This document shows, piece by piece, positions 47,900 to 59,630 of a stretch of 64,000 nt of DNA (positions are counted from its first letter, which is position 1; each line of letters starts with the position of its first letter). The position numbers were made by a program, and so were the translations under genes. The stretch is taken from NCBI RefSeq assembly GCF_901000735.1, contig NC_081541.1, positions 46,667,485-46,731,484 on the forward strand, read 5' to 3'. The stretch is from Corylus avellana (taxonomy: Eukaryota; Streptophyta; Magnoliopsida; Fagales; Betulaceae). The notes under the pieces are model-generated. The model had not been told where the DNA came from. It worked only from the letters and a program-made list of their open reading frames with translations, and did not search any database.

Positions 47900-48885
47900 G
47901 TGTTAAAGTAATGATTAAGACCTCGTTTGATTCGCAGAATGTTTATCCCATTGAAAAAAGATTAGCTACTACTGAAAATAGAAGAGTGTTAAATAGATTC
48001 CTATTCTCTTGTTTAGTTGGAGTGCTGGAATACTAGTTAATCCTATTCCTTTGTTTGGTACAATGTAATATGTTGGTAAATGAAATCATATTGTGATTAA
48101 ATTTCTTAAATAACCCTTATAATACAAATACAATTTATATTATTAACGACTTTCATTTTTTTTTTTTTTAAACTTAAACAATTTTACTATAATTTTTTTT
48201 TAATTTTTTTTTAATTATGTCACGTATGTGGTTTTTTTTTTCTTTTTTCTTTTTCAATTATGCTACAAAATTATTTACATAAAAAAAATATAGTTGGAGA
48301 AAACAAAATCAAGCTCAATCTTGAAATATATATATATATATAGTTGGAGAATGTACAGAGAATCAAAAGAAATCAAAAAAACAGATTATATATTTGTATT
48401 TTATAAAAACCTTGCAGATTCAATTTCTCTATCAAAGAAATAAAAAAATAAAATAAATAAATAAATAAAACGGTATAGAGAATCAAAAGAAATAAAAAAA
48501 CAGAAAAATTGAAGAATCAGAAAGAAAAGAGAAAGAGAGATAACGAAATATAGAGACGGAGAAAAGAGAAACAGAGAGAATGAAATTTAATCCCACAAGT
48601 GGGGTTTTTTGTGGCAACTTATACCATTAATGTAATCCCACAAGAAATGATTAGTTAAGCCACTTAAAATGAGTGGCTTAGCTAAGCCTGTGTGTATGAG
48701 ATTAGAGTCTCATGAGAATAGACTATTCCTAGAATAGAGTGTTGCCAAACAAAAAACTAGCTATATCTAGTGTTAGCTAGTCCAATCTAAGTGTTTATTC
48801 CGCAAACCAAACGGGGCTTAAGTGATTAAATTTATCTCTTCCTATCAGCTTAAGCTTTTAAGATAACTGATAATTTAACAAAATG
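47900..48885 (+). repeat. Dispersed repeat, copy 4, split by a transposon
   Basis: The left piece (about 47900-47919, TTAAAGTAATGATTAAG) and right piece (48818-48885, TTAAGTGATTAAATTTATCT and on) together restore the same order as copy 3. The element at 47920-48817 sits exactly at the break. Confidence 0.6.
47920..48817. mobile_element. Non-autonomous DNA transposon nested in a repeat
   Basis: An 898-bp insertion with inverted ends: left ACCTCGTTTGATTCGCAGAA, right CCGCAAACCAAACGGGGC, whose complement begins GCCCCGTTTGGTTTGCGG. TTAAG is present on both sides (47915-47919 and 48818-48822). The CGTTTGG termini and a TTA/TAA-containing duplication suggest a PIF/Harbinger- or hAT-type element; the class is uncertain. 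The interior is AT-rich with no transposase frame. Confidence 0.65.
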
Positions 48886-49290
48886 TGTCATATGTGGCAA
48901 ACATAAAAAAGTAAATTTGAGCGGTAAAGTAACAAATAAATCTATTTAAAATATAAGCAAAATATAAGAATTTGATTATTGAATTAAAAACATGAAGACT
49001 AAATTAAAATCAGACAAAAGCCTAACCTATGGCTAAATATGATTTCCCCCCCTTATATTTGTACTTAGCAATGGCTAATTTGTATTATTAGTTATTGGTA
49101 AAAGTGAGATAAAAATGTATTGTTAGTTATTGGATCGGTCTTTATTTAAAAAAAATTAAGAAAATTTTTTTTGGTACTTAATTAATTATATGATCAGCTT
49201 AATGAAATAAAAATGTGGCTTGTATAATTCCTAGTGTGCAAATACTCCAAGGCATAAAACCGTAAATCTACTTGTATAAATGAACAAGAA
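48886..49290. other. Intergenic, upstream of the SUGP1-like gene
   Basis: AT-rich DNA. The probable promoter of the SUGP1-like gene lies in its last part; no single element stands out. Confidence 0.35.
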
Positions 49291-50868
49291 CCACGCCGAC
49301 CCTATAATAGACCAGCGCTTACTTCTCTCTCGTTCTCTCGGTCTCAAAATCCCCAATTCCGAAATCCAAATCGGGACGATCGGTTCAGCGATCTGCAATC
49401 GAATCAATCTTGATTGAAAATCTCCCGGTAAATATAGCCTTGTAACCCTAATTTCTGGTTTTGGGCCGTCGGATTGTGTGTTTGATTGGCCTGTCGTGGG
49501 GATGATAGTGTTTGGATTTTGTTTTTGGGTTCGAGTTACATGTTCTTGTGTGTGAGTTTTTTGTGTGTATTTGGTTTACAGGCTTTGGTGGCTTCTGAAT
49601 TTTTGGGTTGTAATTATGCTTTTCCATGCGGGGCTTGGGATTGGGTATTGGCTTATATGAGTTGTGATTGCTGTTGGGGTTGTGAGGGATTCACTTTGTA
49701 GAAATTTAAATGCTTGGAATTTGTTTTGCAGATTTTGTATGAAAATTTTGTATAGAAAGGTTAAATTTTGTTAGATGAATGGAATTTTGTTCCTCAAGGT
49801 TGGTAAGATGCTAAAATTTGACTTCGTTTTTTTATTTTTATTTTTTTTAAAATTTTAATATAAAAGGAGTTCCTTTCCATAGGTTCCTTTTTAACAAAGC
49901 AAGAATGAAGGGTTTTCTGGACATGTTGGAGAAATTTATCTGTCTAAGCCTAGAAATGTACAGAACAGGAAACCATAGTTTTGCGTTAGTGGAATTTGGG
50001 TTTTTCACTGCTAAGCTAAATTTGAATTTCAAAGGGTCTGCTATGGGTTCTAGAATGGAATCCTGCAGCAAAGAAGTGATATAGTAGAGCCAATCTTGGT
50101 TCAGTAAGTTTTTGTTTGAGCGTATAGGGTATAGAACTGCATTTTTATGCTATTTTCTTATTGGGGGCATTCTATACCAATGTTAGGATAGAGCAGTAGT
50201 TCATGCTGTGGATTAATTATTGTCAAGATATCTATCATCTGCTAGCTTTTCCTGAATGAATAATGGAGGCCTGAACAGTAATGCATCACATTCTTCCCTT
50301 ATTTTAAAGTTCATATGTCCACTGCCAGTCTCAAAGTCCAAGTATTGTGATTTAGTGGTTTGTAATTTTGGAAGGTGATTTTGTTTCTGCTTTATTGGTT
50401 TACAAACAATTTTAGGATAGTTATGCTATGTGTTTTGTTGAATATTTCTTTAGTGTACAGGCTATTGGAATCTGTTTGTTTTTTTTTTAAACTCTCCCAT
50501 TCAACACTCGTCTATGCCATTTTCTTTCACCTGAGGTTTCCATAGTTGTTGATTTTAACTTTGTATTTGCTTTTAAAGTTGAATTTCAGTCGCAAATTGT
50601 TGTGATTTTAAGATTTGGTTTTGTGGGTGATTAATTAAGTTTTGACTTTATATTGGTTATTTCATCAATAGGTTTCATTTTTTCATTGTTTTATTTATTT
50701 TCTTTCCCTGTTGGCTAATATTATTGTTATTTGATTAAAAATTGCTGCTCACTCACACATTAGAAAGATCAGACCTAAACTTCCAGTTCATTTTCTAAAT
50801 CGCTTGGAAGCTTGTTTGTCAAACAGTTACTTGCTGTAAACAGCCTAGGCATACTTGGCTCTTTGCCA

Positions 50869-53033
50869 ATGGACAAAGGAGTGCCTCCTACCCTATTTGT
50901 TAATGATGGTTCGTTCATGGAGAGGTTCAAACAGCTTCAGCAAGAGAAGGAGAAGGATAAGGGTGTCAAACTAGAGGTGTCTAAACCGATCAAAATTGAA
51001 TCAGGGTCATTGAATCCTAACCACACCATTAGTAGAACAAGTGGGAAACTTAAGACTAATGATACACGCAAGAACCCCCAGGCTGCTTCAGGTGGAAAAC
51101 TTGCTTTTAGCTTGAAACAAAAGTCAAAGATTGTGGCGCCTCCTGTTAAGTTAGGTGCAGATGAGGATGAAGATGACACAGATGCTGGGAAAGTTTTAGC
51201 TGATGCACCAACGAAACGGCAGAAGTTAGATCAAACTGATGCCTCTGAGCATTCATCAAGACAAGTGGACGTTGGTAATTACTGCTTATATAACTATTCT
51301 TTTATTTGGTTGGGTTTCCATGGAAGGTCTGCGGATGTTTTAGTGTTCTGATTTTCTGAGGAACATAATTAGGAAAAGATGGCCACTATTTGCAGTTAGC
51401 TTTTGTGTCAATAGCCTTCTCTTTTTGCAGCTCTAGATCTGTACTTGTTTTTTGAAAAATATTTCACACACTTTCAACCAATTATAATGCATGTGCCATG
51501 CAATATGCAAAGTGCAAGATAAAGATGCATCTGCCAACTTCGTATTTCTAGGTAGTCTCAATCTTTTACTGTTGAATTTGTCTAAGTAGCCACTATGTGC
51601 ATTCAACTTATCTGTCTCTCTCCACTCACACCCCTCCTCCCTCCTTTTTCTGTTGTCTTTTTATTTATTTACTTGTCCCCTCTGTGCTCATCAATGAAAT
51701 GAATTATTTATCAAAAAAAAAAAAATTGTTAACTTGTTTTGATAAGTCGGTGGCTTTGTTTCAGAATCTTTTTTTGTTCGGCTCTTAGCCCTCAAGTGGC
51801 CATTTTTTAAATTAGGTTAACTGTGTATCTTTATTTTTCTAAAGTGATATGGTTTTAGTTATGATGGATAGACAGATATTGCTCTGTCCCATCTGACTCA
51901 TTACTGGTTGTCATCTCCCAACCACTGTGATTACATTTAACTTTGTTTTTTGTTTTGTTTTGTTTTTTTTTTTTTTTTCTTTTCTGAAGTTAGTGCTTCT
52001 CTCCAATGAAAGATGCATTTAACTTTTTCTACCAAATCTTTAGGCACTTTATGATCCAGTCGTGGTTTTTGAATGCAATCATCATTTCTCACACAATGGC
52101 TACCTTACCACTCTGTTTGGTTGTTACTTGAGAAAGAGAAGTGAAACTAGGGAAAGGGGAATGGAAGAGAATAGTTATTTTTTAATCTTTTTGTCTTTTT
52201 TATTTTCTGGCTAAGCAAGGGAAATTGGAGGGAGAATAAGCAGGTTTATCTGGACGTTATTCTAGAATGTTGTACTCACTTTTGTTTTGAGGTGGATTTG
52301 GGATGATAATACATATAACTTAATCTTTGATTCTCTTTGTGCTCTTCTGACATCCTAGGAAATGATTTGTGTATAGGCAAACTAAAGGTTTACTCCTCTC
52401 TCCTCTTCCAATCAAAGTGAATGTTTGCTTATTGTTAACCATCAAAGAAGTTGTGGGTCTGGCACATATCCTTTCGAACCTGTTTGATGTTGTTATATTC
52501 TACATTTTTTCAGTATTGTGTGAATAAGATTTTTCCTTTTCATCTGAGTACACTATTCTTGAGGAAATCATCTGGGTATATCTCTACTCTTGAAGTGGTA
52601 TGAATGAAGAGGACAAAACATTCTTGAATATTTCTTGTCTCATGACTGCAGCTTATACCTTTAGTACCTATCAACATTGGTGGAAAGAGATGTTCAATGA
52701 AAGATTTGGAATATGTGGCAAGCCTGCTACAAGAGTAATTTGCATTCCCTTGTTCATGCTCTCGGTATTAATCAGTTTATAAGTGATATGCAGCACCACC
52801 TTCTCCAAGTGATCCTACAGTGAAGATAGTTGCTGACAAATTAGCAAGTTTTGTGGCTAAAAATGGAAGGCAATTTGAGCATATTACACGTCAAAAAAAT
52901 CCTGGAGACACACCTTTTAAGTAAGTTATCTATGAAATTTGAAGCATATTTGGTGTTATTTTTTTAGCTTATGCTCTCTGTTGTCTCCACTCTGAGGTGG
53001 TACAGTGTGTTGCCATTTTCCCATTTGGTAACT

Positions 53034-53067
<34 letters not shown>

Positions 53068-55409
53068 TGGAACATTTAATTTTTTACTTTTTGGCGATTG
53101 CAAATTTTCCTCCTAGATCCACGAAATTTCTAATTCTCTATTAATGTGGTGTTATATATTCTTTTGCAGGTTTCTATTTGACGAAAGTTGCGCAGATTAC
53201 AAATATTATGAGCATCGGCTTGCTGAAGAGGAAAAGGGTCTTTCTCAGACTAGAGAATCCCAAACATCTCATAATGGTTGGTACTTTAATCTTGACAAAG
53301 TGGTGTCAGTGGTTCTTGTATATGGAGGTTTTACTTGCTGATATTTTCCTCAACGTTGGTGGAAGTTTTACTAATTTTAATAAACGTATTACACTTCTGT
53401 AAATGGGTTTTGTTTGTAATTTTGCTATTTAAAAACCAAATTTCCTAGCAACTTAGATTAAAAGAAACCATCTGTCTTTGTTTTATTGATTTGGAACAGG
53501 AAAATGATTAAAAGGTCATAATTTTTACTGCTTCCCCCCCTCCCCCTAAAAAAAACCCCAAAGATAATTGCTAACATAGGCCGGACACTAATAGGATGAA
53601 TTTCATTTTGTATTTTTGCTTGTAGCGTTGTGAATTTGTAGGGTGTGGTCAAAGTAGTAGTTGATAGTGGTCCATTGAAAATTCCAGTTACTAGTGTCTA
53701 GGTTTCATAGCCAATTTATGGTTTACTATAAACAACATGGTTCATGATCCTGGGAGAAAAGCCATACCTTTATTTGTTTGTCTACTTGTCATGTTATTGC
53801 CTCCGGCTTCCTCCCCCTGATTTTAGTTGTAATATTATTATAGTTGTTTCTGTTTTTGCTGCTGTTGTTTATTCTTTTTTACTGTTTCCTAGACTAAGAT
53901 ATGAAGCACTTGAATGTGTAGGTGGTACGAGCACTTCAGCTTCTAAATCCACTAGCGGTTCCCAAAGGTCTCTTCAGCAGCATAACTATCAAACCCCTGC
54001 CGCTGCTTTATATGAAGCCACTGAAGATCCGAGAGTTCAAACAACTTCAGCAGGAAGATCTGGTAATAGTATATAAGCATATATACTATTATATGCTTTC
54101 TCTTGGTTTTCTCTGGGAAATGTGTAACATCTATTTTCATTTTTTTTCCTCCCAGCATTCTGAGTTGGTTCCTTGCTAGTCAAGGTGTTTAGTATTTGGC
54201 TGATTTTAGTGACTGGTCTAACCGTGTTAGTCATAGTAGCAGTTGGCACAATATGTTTTGACTTTGATCAAAAGACACCAAACTAGCCAGAAAAGGTTGC
54301 AAAAGAAAACATTGTAGAAAATTTTGAAAAGAAAAAGTAGGTGTCTTACATTCAGCCTGGGGTTGGGGAATGGAAACAATGAACGTGCAGTAATGTGTTT
54401 TATTGGCCTGATGGAGTAATGGGCATGTATTAACACGGTATGACTGTGATTGCTTTATGACAATAAGCTAAATGGACTCTTACAATTCTACCAAACTATA
54501 AGTGTGCAAGGTCGTCATGATGACCATCCAATTTTCCACCCCGTTTGCAGTTTTTTTGGTCCTCTAGAAAATCATTCCCTTTTGTTTGGTTTTTCCAAAG
54601 ATGTTCATTAGTCCCACTTGTTTCTTGAATGAACCTCTCTTTGCTCCCACTCGTTTTGCAAGTACTCTATGACTGACTTCCCACGGTTCTCATAGAAAAC
54701 AAAGGACTTCCTTCAGTTACATGTTAGAAAAGTTCACACTGTGGCTTCTGTTTCAGAAGAAGAATACATGTTTTGGTGTGTCAGCAGTACCTTATATAGG
54801 CATAATTCCATTTTGCCTTTATGAAAATCACGTCGTAGCCATTCAATCCAATTTGCAAAGTAGCTTCTGATTGCTTGGTAATCAATACTTCTTGTATGTG
54901 CTACACCTGTGTCTGATTACGTGTGTTTCTGATTTTAGGTGAAGCTAGTGCACCAACATTTTCAGATCCCATAGCTATGATGGAGTTCTACGTGAAGAAG
55001 GCTGCACAGGAAGAGAGATTGAGACAGCCTAAATACTCAAAAGACGAAATGCCTCCTCCTGCTTCTCTTCAAGGTCTATATTTGCTCTTCAGTAAAGACA
55101 AATGCTATTTGTTCAGCCTTTATAATTGACCAACTACTTTATCTGAATATCTTTTCTTCTGGTGCACGTTTTCTTTTGCGTCTTACCATGAATATTTCTC
55201 TCTTTTTGTTTGGCACAGGAGGTCCTGGGAAGAAAGGGCATCACATGGGTGATTACATCCCACAAGAAGAGCTTGAGAAATTCATGGCTACTTGTAATGA
55301 TGCAGCTGCGCAGAAAGCTTTCAAAGAGGCTGGTGCCAAGGCCAAAATTCAGGCTGATAACGTGGGGCATAAACTGTTGTCTAAAATGGGTTGGAAAGAA
55401 GGTGCCTTG

Positions 55410-55447
<38 letters not shown>

Positions 55448-56126
55448 CTAACACAGACAAATACACATGCCTGCACACCTGCATACCCTAATATCTGATT
55501 CAGGTGAAGTTGAAAATGTTGGATGATTATTATTTTTTCTTTAATTATCCTGATGAGGAGTAAGCTATGGAGTGCATTTAATGACAGCTCAATGTGTGGC
55601 ATGTCCTCACAAATTTTAAGTTAGGAACCTTCTTTGACTTAACTGTTGCTTTATAATGTTGTCGTGGTGCTCTTAGATAAGAAACCTCATAACCTTGATG
55701 TGAACTGCAGGTGAGGGTCTGGGGAGCTCCAGAAATGGTATTGCAGATCCAATCATGGCAGGTAATGTTAAGAAGGATCACTTGGGGGTGGGTGCTTCCC
55801 AACCTGGGGAGGTGACTCCTGAGGATGATATATATGAGCAGTACAAGAAGCGGATGATGCTTGGTTATAAATACAGACCTAACCCTCTGGTATTGCCTAC
55901 TCTCCTTTGCACTGAAGATTAATTAAATAGATATCTACTATTATTACATTTGAACAAAGTTTTCCTCCAATCTAGTATCTATTAAATTGACATGTCTTTA
56001 GAGCATGCCATTTTCACTTGCATCAGTTTGGAGGAAAATTTTGTCCATTGCATTTACGATTGAGTTCTTAGTCGTTGCCTTTTTGTTTTCTCCCCCCAGA
56101 ACAATCCTCGGAAAGCTTACTATTGA
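50869..56126 (+). CDS. SURP and G-patch domain-containing splicing factor, SUGP1-like
   Basis: Eight coding exons: 50869-51274, 52794-52920, 53170-53276, 53922-54062, 54939-55073, 55219-55401, 55711-55889 and 56100-56126, all GT-AG and in phase, give 434 residues. The start MDKGVPPTLFVNDGSFMERF is typical; the frame is open upstream to 50812 but has no earlier ATG. A SURP (SWAP) module lies at about 140-194 (VADKLASFVAKNGRQFEHIT, then PFKFLFDESCADYKYY). Next come a low-complexity Ser/Thr/Gln region, a helix-rich part (MMEFYVKKAAQEERLRQPKY) and a G-patch at about 349-395 (NVGHKLLSKMGWKEGEGLGS). The end is NNPRKAYY. Human SUGP1 acts with SF3B1 in branch-site recognition by stimulating a DEAH helicase through its G-patch. 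A noncoding first exon (about 49290-49427) precedes a 1.3-kb leader intron. A (TC)n tract lies just after the sixth donor. Confidence 0.95.
55413..55444. repeat. (TC)n microsatellite in an intron of the SUGP1-like gene
   Basis: It starts 11 bases after the exon end at 55401, very near the 5' splice site. It creates R/E- and S/L-repeat chance frames on both strands. Confidence 0.9.
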
Positions 56127-58129
56127 GCAACTATACTGTGGAATTCTGCATGTGAAGATTTTCTTCAAGAAATAACTTGAAGTTAGATGCTTAAGATGTG
56201 GTGTGAAAGAAAAAAAGGGGGGTGGTTCTATTTTGGAAAATCAAAATTGTATGGATTTTTACGAATTATGAATTTCAGTGTTTGACAAACTGCAACCTTT
56301 TATTTAGAAATCTAATTTGAGCAACATTATTGTTCCTCTTCAGCTACTTCTTTTCTTTATTTTTTCTAATGAATGGAATACGCATGATATAAGCATCGAT
56401 ATGTCCTCCAAAAGAGAAATTAAATACCCTATTAGAAAAAAAGAAAAAAAGATTTATTTAACTAGGCTAAAACAAGATACACACCTAACCTACAAGCTTT
56501 TCAGTATAGCTGATAGAGTGTCAAATAACACTAAAAAGAAAATGAAAATGGGCCGAGTAAATGACTCGATGTAGTAACTAATTGACCCAAGGACTAAGAA
56601 AAGGGCCATAAAAATAGGTAATTTTTGTAAGACGAACCTACAACATTAAAGAGTCCTGGTTGCCACAACGAAGAGGATTGCACTAAGATCAACTGCTCTG
56701 AGTTGTTATAGAGAAACTCCACTGCATTGTGGTTGAATGGACTCAAATGGATCCTCCTTTTTTTTTTTTTCCCCTAGCAAATACAACACTACCCTTTTCC
56801 AATTATTGAAACAAAAGAAATTTGTGGGTATTCAACTAGTGGAATAAGAAAGGATTCGGATCCTTAGTATGTTCGGAATGTTAAGAGAGCCTCTATAGAA
56901 TCTACCTGTTCGAGCATAGGTGGATTGCAATACACCTGCTCGAAAAAGTAGATCTCATATGATTTCTTTCGCATTTGTTGTCCGGAGCAATCAAAATAAT
57001 AAAATTACTAAAATTTGTATCTAATAAGAAATCTCTATTTATCCAAAGAAGAGATGGTGAATAGTTATCTGTCTTTAAAAGGATAAATAAATAGTTATCA
57101 ATGTCATATATAGGGAATCCCAGTTTACCCAAAAAAGAAAAATAGTGAATAATTTGTATGGACATGGCCAGAATCTTTAGTACATATGCCTCAATTCCAC
57201 TATCTTGTAAACTCATTACTCATTTGATTCTGTCTCTTTTAACCCCATTATTTATTTTTTTATTTATATTTTATAAACTTTTTTTACCCAAAATCGAAAT
57301 TTATCCTTTTCAGTCTCATCAGAATCACAAAATCCAAACTAGCTTTGAGCAACAACTTTAGCAAAAGGAACTTTCACGTGTCCATGTTCCCTTCCACTCA
57401 AACAATCATAGCCTACGTGCCAACTTTGTCTTTTACACGAAGAAGATTTCTCAAAATCTTTGCATATTATTCTCTCTTTTTTCTCTTATCACGAACACAG
57501 TTCTATTCTAAGCTCCATTCCTAGCTTTTCTTTCTCCATGCCAAGAAAATTTCATAAAAACCCTAATTTCATAGGCTGCTGCCTTTCGATTCCATCATTT
57601 TCAGGAACCATTCATATATGGACAGAAATTTTCTCCAAATCAATCATAGAGTTAAAGGATACTTCATTCAGATTAGTTTGAAAAAAATTTCTATCATTCT
57701 CATATATATTCTCTTTCATTATTTATCAAAATCTGGTTTGACATAAGAAATTAAGAATCCTTTTTCTTTCTTAACTTTCCTTGTTGTCTTACTTATAAAA
57801 AGGAAAGTCTTCCTCCTAACAAATTTAAGAATGATCGAGTTCAAGTTCAAAAGGGTAAAAATACGTTTGAATTTTAATAATGATAACACAATCCTAATTA
57901 TAGAGGTTCTATCTTATGTTACAACTCATGGTGAGGAAAGAAGAAATGTTTTTTATTATATAAAAAAAATATTAACAAACAACTTAAAACACAAAACGCT
58001 CCTAAAAATAAAAAAAAATAAAAAAATTTCGCCTTTATTCACATCAGAACAATTTTAAGCTAAAAATAAAAATCACCTTCCAAACCACATTGCCTGTCAC
58101 TAGCTTGGTTTTTGATATGACAAAGAAGG
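56127..58129. other. 3' flank of the SUGP1-like gene; no further gene
   Basis: 3'UTR to about 56310, then AT-rich DNA. Open frames of 70-100 codons here (for example 56902-57216 minus and 57831-58058 plus) are low-complexity and match no family I recognise. Confidence 0.4.
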
Positions 58130-58668
58130 GCATGTTTGGGTTTGCAATTCAAATTGTGATTTTAAAAGGTGAGTTTTAAAATAACAATTAAGCGTTTGAC
58201 CTTTAAAATTACAGTTTAGCTTTTAAAATCAAACCCACTCCGCTGATTGCGATTTTAATACACATAATTTTTTACATTTTCAAACCAATGTATTTTTATG
58301 GTAGAATATATTCTGACATTCACGGTGTTAGAATATATTCAGAATATATTATGACATTCACTGTATTTACTTGATTAATTTATATTTCCTTGTATAAAGT
58401 GATTTGATTCTATAATATTGTCCATTAATTCTTTGATTGTATTTCCTAGTTTATTTGGCCTTATTCAACTATAAATATGTGTACACAGTTTCAAACACAC
58501 ATAAATATAGTATTGAGTCCATACGCATATTCTCCAGTTATTTTAACATTGTATCAGAGCCTCATCATTATTTCAACATTTTAAAAACACACTTTCAAAT
58601 AATACATTTACTACAATTTGTTTTAAAATCGCACTTTTAATCTGCAAAATCGCAGTATCAAACGCGGC
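58130..58668. mobile_element. Foldback element carrying a nested LTR
   Basis: The outer arms are inverted: left GCATGTTTGGGTTTGCAATT and GTGATTTTAAAAGG, right TTTTAAAATCGCACTTTT and TATCAAACGCGGC. The middle of the element has been occupied by an LTR and primer-binding site (58326-58561), so the original element was probably much shorter. Confidence 0.5.
58326..58548 (+). mobile_element. Copia/TRIM-type LTR with adjacent primer-binding site
   Basis: A 223-bp candidate LTR starting TGTTAGAATATATTC and ending TTATTTTAACA, with TGTTA/TAACA inverted termini. CTATAAATATGTG near 58470 is a fitting TATA box. Directly after it, TTGTATCAGAGCC (58549-58561) matches the usual primer-binding site for initiator tRNA-Met (TGGTATCAGAGC) with one change. 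No second LTR, polypurine tract or coding region follows, so it is the 5' end of a truncated element. A partial duplicate of its start (TAGAATATATTCTGACATTC) lies just upstream. Confidence 0.7.
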
Positions 58669-59337
58669 AGAATAATGAGAACTGTGGCATCTCCAGAAAA
58701 GCTATATAATAATATATAATAAAAGGAGAAAATAAAAAGAAGAAAATGAAACTCTTGTGAGTCTCTTATTATATATAGGATATATCCCGTGAGTACATGA
58801 AAGAAAAAGTTGCATGCAAGTGTATGATAACAACTCATCACCATATCCATTTACTGAACAACATAAATTCCACCTCTGAAACAGATGAGAAAAAAAATTC
58901 TCGCACCATCTTTTCTGCCCTAGAATATTTTTCTATCTTGGGAGACAGAAAGAAACATTCATGCATGGGCAACGGCAAATGGAATATATATAACTGGTCC
59001 TTTGTGTTTAATTATTGATCATTATTTTGGATGAGGAATATAGAATAATATTAGCTTGTAAAAATAATTGAATGTGCCCATCCATAATAAGATTCACATG
59101 AAATGTGATTTGTTAGTTGCTATAATGCGGTTATCGAGGAAGACGGCCTGCAAGGGCCGGGAGCTCATGCTTATTACTAGGTTAGGATTGAGAATTTTGA
59201 CCCGTTTAATTAACTAAATCCATCAAATTAGAGTTGAACTATATAGTATTATACCTATGACTCGATATAATTCGAGCCCGACACATGACATCAAAGTTGA
59301 CAATTTTTGACACGACCCACAAACTTGATATGAACCC

Positions 59338-59630
59338 AAAATGAGATGGTTAGGGTTGAGAGGTTTGACCTGTTTAATTGCCACACGACCCACAAATTTG
59401 ACATGAACCCAACACAAAATGAGCTGGTTAGGGTTGAAGGGTTTGACCCACTTAATTGTCACACGACCCATAAATTTGACACGAGCCCAACACAAAATAA
59501 ATTGGTTAGGGTTGAGGGGTTTGACCCATTTAATCGTCACACGACCCACAAATTTGACATGAATCCAATACAAAATGAGCTAGTTATGGTTGAAGGGTTT
59601 GACCGGTTTAATCACCCCCCCCTATTCATT
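59338..59630 (+). repeat. Tandem array of ~78-bp units
   Basis: Units begin at about 59338, 59417, 59494 and 59572 with AAAATGAGCTGGTTAGGGTT (or close). They continue with TTTGACCCATTTAATTGTCA, CACGACCCACAAATTTGACA and GAACCCAACAC. A weaker related segment precedes it (59180-59337). The repeated open frames on both strands with N-P-N-Q or G-F-D-P patterns come from the array and are not protein genes. Confidence 0.85.

Noticed and set aside
55134..55602. Frames with (RE)n or (SL)n tracts
   Set aside because: Produced by the (TC)n microsatellite in an intron of the SUGP1-like gene.
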